The translations under genes and the position numbers were made by a program. Under the pieces are notes generated by a model. That model saw only the letters and a program-made list of their open reading frames with translations, was not told the origin of the DNA and did not search any database. Of a stretch of 64,000 nt of DNA, positions 61,539 through 64,000 are shown in pieces; the stretch's first letter is position 1; every line of letters begins with the position of its first letter. This DNA is from Methylococcus capsulatus. Lineage in GTDB: Bacteria; Pseudomonadota; Gammaproteobacteria; Methylococcales; Methylococcaceae. The stretch spans positions 1,900,001 to 1,964,000 of the forward strand of contig NZ_CP104311.1 in assembly GCF_036864975.1 (NCBI RefSeq). The letters run 5' to 3'.

Positions 61539-63332
61539 ATGTCAGCCCAGCGCCTGATCGCCGTTTCCCAGTTTGCCGAGCAGCTCGCCGCCGCGCGCAA
61601 GGGCGAGAAGGGGCGCATCGTGGAGACGGCCTGCGCCACCCTCGGCATGCACCGGGCCACGTTCTACCGTGCGCTCGAGGAGGTGACCGTGAGCAATCGC
61701 AAACGGCGCGCCGACGCCGGAGAGGTCGAGCTGCCGCGTGCCGAAGCTGCCGCGATTTCAGCCTACATCATGGAGGGGTACCGGAAGAACGCCAAGAAGA
61801 CCGTGACCATTGCCCAGGCGGTCGATGTGCTACGTGCGAACGGCAAGATCGTCGCCGGGCGCGGCGACGAGACCACGGGAGAAATCATCCCCCTCTCGAT
61901 ATCGGCCATCTCCCGCGCACTCCGGGCCTATACCCTGCACCCGGAACAGCTCAAGCAGCCGTCACCGCACGTCAAGCTCAAGTCGGCACATCCCAACCAT
62001 GTATGGCAAGTCGACGGCTCGGTGTGCGTGCTGTTCTATCTGCCGGGCGGTGGGGCGGAACTGGTCGAGACGGACCAGGCGGCCCACTACAAGAACAAGC
62101 CGGAAAACCTGAAGGCCATCGAGCGGTTCCGGGTGATCCGCTATGTGCTCACCGACCATTGCACTGGGCTCACCCGGTTCCGCTACTACCCGCATGCGGA
62201 AACCGGCGAACACACGGTGCGATTTCTGGCCTGGGCCATGGCCGGCAAGCCGGACCCGCGCAAAGACCCGTTCGAAGGCCGGCCGCGCATCCTCATGGTC
62301 GATCCCGGCGCCACCTCCGGCGGCTTGGTTAAGCGGTTTTGCCGGCGGATGGGGATCGAGTTGATCGTCAACGAGCGCCGCCGCCCGCGAGCCAAGGGCA
62401 GCGTCGAAAAAGGCAATGACATCGTCGAGTTGGCATTCGAGAGCGGGCTCCGGTTTGCCCGAAGACAGGTCGCCGATTTCGCCGACCTGAACACCCTGGC
62501 CGAGATGTATCAGATCCACTGGAACAATCATGCCGTTCTCGGCCGCCACGGCATGACGCGCATGGCCGCCTGGATGCACATCCGGGCCGAACACCTGGTC
62601 AGGGTCGGTGCCGAAAGTACCCTGCTGGCCCTGGCCACGGACGAACCGCTGGCACGCAAAGTCACTGGCAACCTCACGGTGAGTTTCCAACGGCGCACCT
62701 GGTACGTGGGCGACGTGCCTGGTGTACTGGTCGGCGGCACGGTGCATGTGCATTGGCATCCGTTCGTCGCCAACACCGCGATGGCGGTGGTCGAGGATGA
62801 ACAGGGCCGGGAGGTGCATTACCAGTTGCCGGACGTGACCGGCAACGTCGATCCCTACAACAACGAATGGGGGTTCCAGGCCGATGCGGCCCTGATCGGC
62901 GAGGAGCGCAAGAGCCGCCCCGACACGCTGGCGGATACCCATCGCAAGGAGATTGCCCGGATCGCCTCGGGACGAGACCACCAGGCCGACGCCGACAAGG
63001 CGCGCGAGCGTCGGGACTACGTGCCGTTCGGCAACGAAGTCGATCCCTACCTGCGGGCGAAAACCGAGCCCACGCCCGATTACCTACCCAAGCGCGGTAC
63101 CGAGCATGAAACGGCGGTGCCGAAGTTCGAATTCACCCCCCTGTCGATTCCGCAGCTCGTCAAGCGGCTCAAGCCGGAGCTGGAAGCGCGGGGGATTGCG
63201 TGGACGTCGCAATCCTATGCCTGGCTGGAACGCCGTTTTCCGGACGGCGCCCAGGAGGATGCGATCGAGGGGATTCTGGCGCAGCTCACAGCGGCGGCGG
63301 AATCGGTCAAGCCCGGTTTGCGGGCGGTTTGA
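61539..63332 (+). CDS. Mu-type DDE transposase (MuA-like)
   Basis: 597 aa. N-terminal HTH region (ETACATLGMHRATFYRALEE), then the catalytic core with Asp159 (VWQVDGSV), Asp255 (LMVDPGAT) and Glu290 (KGSVEKGND), a D-D-35-E layout, followed by the Mu-transposase C-terminal barrel (FQRRTWYVGDVPGVLVGGTV) and a basic tail. It joins the phage ends to target DNA. The catalytic triad is intact. Confidence 0.95.
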   Translation: MSAQRLIAVSQFAEQLAAARKGEKGRIVETACATLGMHRATFYRALEEVTVSNRKRRADAGEVELPRAEAAAISAYIMEGYRKNAKKTVTIAQAVDVLRANGKIVAGRGDETTGEIIPLSISAISRALRAYTLHPEQLKQPSPHVKLKSAHPNHVWQVDGSVCVLFYLPGGGAELVETDQAAHYKNKPENLKAIERFRVIRYVLTDHCTGLTRFRYYPHAETGEHTVRFLAWAMAGKPDPRKDPFEGRPRILMVDPGATSGGLVKRFCRRMGIELIVNERRRPRAKGSVEKGNDIVELAFESGLRFARRQVADFADLNTLAEMYQIHWNNHAVLGRHGMTRMAAWMHIRAEHLVRVGAESTLLALATDEPLARKVTGNLTVSFQRRTWYVGDVPGVLVGGTVHVHWHPFVANTAMAVVEDEQGREVHYQLPDVTGNVDPYNNEWGFQADAALIGEERKSRPDTLADTHRKEIARIASGRDHQADADKARERRDYVPFGNEVDPYLRAKTEPTPDYLPKRGTEHETAVPKFEFTPLSIPQLVKRLKPELEARGIAWTSQSYAWLERRFPDGAQEDAIEGILAQLTAAAESVKPGLRAV

Positions 63333-63346
63333 GAGGAGATACAAAG

Positions 63347-63547
63347 ATGGCCTTTAAGGAAGGCGAAATCAAAGACGAGATGAAGGCGGCGCTGTTTACG
63401 CTCGCCCGTTACATGCCGGAACGGTGCGCCGTTTCGGTATGGCGGGTCGGCGGAGTGACCTATATGGAAATCGTCAGCGATGGCGATGTGAAGCTGGTGC
63501 AGTACATGGGTGAGCGCGGTGCTGAAGCTCAAGCGCGTACTCATTGA
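63347..63547 (+). CDS. small phage protein between A and B
   Basis: 66 aa, MAFKEGEIKDEMKAALFTLA, MPERCAVSVWRVGGVTYMEI. AGAGGAG ribosome site upstream. No family recognised. Overlaps the ATPase start by 38 nt. Confidence 0.65.
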   Translation: MAFKEGEIKDEMKAALFTLARYMPERCAVSVWRVGGVTYMEIVSDGDVKLVQYMGERGAEAQARTH

Positions 63548-64000
63548 AGCCGGCATCGCTCAGGCCGCACTGGCGCGGGATTGCGGGGTCAGCCCTGCCA
63601 CGATCGCCCAGATCGTGAACCATAACCAGTGGCCCAAAGCCGGACCCGCGCTGAGGGAGGCCATCCTGCTGGTCTGCCAGGGGCACGGTTTGAGCGTGGG
63701 GGAGGATATTTTCAAGGTGGCTGATGAGTGCGCCAACACCCACCAGCCGGGTAGCAATGGGCTGGAGCCCACACAGGAGACTGAGATGTTACTACGTAAA
63801 CAGGGGCTGTCACCAGCGGCCCGCCGGCATTTCGGGTTGTTCCGCGATCCGTTCAGCGAGGACGTGAGCGACCAGGACGACGTGTTCGTATCGAACGACA
63901 TCCGCTACGTCCGAGAGGCGATGTTCGCAACCGCCAAGCACGGCGGATTCCTCGCCGTGGTCGGCGAATCCGGAGCGGGCAAGACCACGCTGCGGCGGGA
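63510..64000 (+). CDS. MuB-like transposition target ATPase, partial
   Basis: GTG start; 163 codons visible, cut by the window end. The N-terminal HTH (ALARDCGVSPATIAQIVNHN) matches the MuB DNA-binding domain; the AAA part begins with FGLFRDPFSEDVSDQDD and Walker A VVGESGAGKTTLRR. MuB binds target DNA and delivers it to the transposase. It follows the transposase as in other Mu-like phages. Confidence 0.88.
   Translation, partial: MSAVLKLKRVLIEAGIAQAALARDCGVSPATIAQIVNHNQWPKAGPALREAILLVCQGHGLSVGEDIFKVADECANTHQPGSNGLEPTQETEMLLRKQGLSPAARRHFGLFRDPFSEDVSDQDDVFVSNDIRYVREAMFATAKHGGFLAVVGESGAGKTTLRR

Larger units (their letters stand above)
35474..64000. mobile_element. Mu-family transposable prophage (right end inside window, left end beyond)
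   Basis: All features from here to the window edge are phage-like: Mu-type transposase and ATPase, Mu gpT-type capsid, gpI-type protease, DUF1320/gp36, gp35, tape measure, fibre genes and a Dam methylase. The end at 35474 was set from a Mu-right-end-like sequence and from where potD similarity resumes. The layout, with structural genes on the minus strand, a central repressor, and divergent early genes ending in A and B, resembles BcepMu rather than Mu. At least 28.5 kb is present. Decay signs are frameshifts at 54.6-55.4 kb and an apparently missing packaging module. Confidence 0.93.

Noticed and set aside
1-64000. CRISPR arrays, tRNA or rRNA genes
   Set aside because: No regularly spaced direct repeats, cloverleaf or rRNA-like conserved stretches were seen on reading.

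Overview
The window is GC-rich (roughly 60-65%) chromosomal DNA of a gammaproteobacterium, carrying the right-hand part of a Mu-family transposable prophage. Gene content (formate dehydrogenase accessory protein FdhE, MsrPQ, HtpG, FtsH, the lptM-lysA-dapF-DUF484-xerC string, mutY-yggX, a relic of bacterial sucrose synthase) fits a methanotroph-like gammaproteobacterium such as Methylococcus. The genus is an inference from memory of gene content, not something the sequence proves.

Region 1 (1-7.6 kb): the 3' part of a Wsp-like chemosensory operon: the CheW end, a hybrid CheA (WspE-like), a CheB/WspF-like methylesterase whose receiver has lost its phospho-acceptor Asp, and a receiver-PP2C phosphatase that appears to replace the usual WspR diguanylate cyclase as output. 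A periplasmic solute-binding protein, a glutathione peroxidase and a GAF-GGDEF diguanylate cyclase follow.

Region 2 (7.7-35.47 kb): ordinary housekeeping genes: msrQP, a CPA2-type antiporter, gltA, htpG, ftsH, fdhE, a LonB-like protease, rdgC, an L,D-transpeptidase, yggX-mutY, lptM-lysA-dapF-DUF484-xerC, DUF2333/DUF4389, darP, mtfA, a B12-radical SAM protein, an Smr nuclease and an APH-fold kinase. Between htpG and ftsH lie two gene relics: a multiply frameshifted CaCA cation exchanger and a short piece of sucrose synthase. The last host gene, a potD-like polyamine-binding protein, is cut at its 5' end.

Region 3 (35.474-64 kb, continuing off the window): the prophage. It starts at a sequence closely matching the phage Mu right end, directly abutting the conserved LPFDPGN motif of potD. 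The minus strand holds, from the end inwards: Dam methylase, tail fibre and baseplate-like proteins, a 2207-aa tape measure, tail assembly chaperone with a canonical -1 frameshift site, tail tube, head-tail connectors, Mu gpT-like capsid, decoration protein, gpI-like protease with a nested scaffold, and a doubly frameshifted gpG-like gene. A repressor sits at about 56.4-56.9 kb, and the divergent plus-strand early operon runs through a BcepMu gp16-like regulator, an antirepressor-like protein, small phage genes, DUF3102, the MuA-like transposase and a MuB-like ATPase cut by the window edge. No terminase, portal, MuF or lysis genes are seen between the repressor and gpG, so the prophage is probably defective unless these genes lie beyond 64 kb. 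REP-like palindromes have been captured inside phage reading frames.
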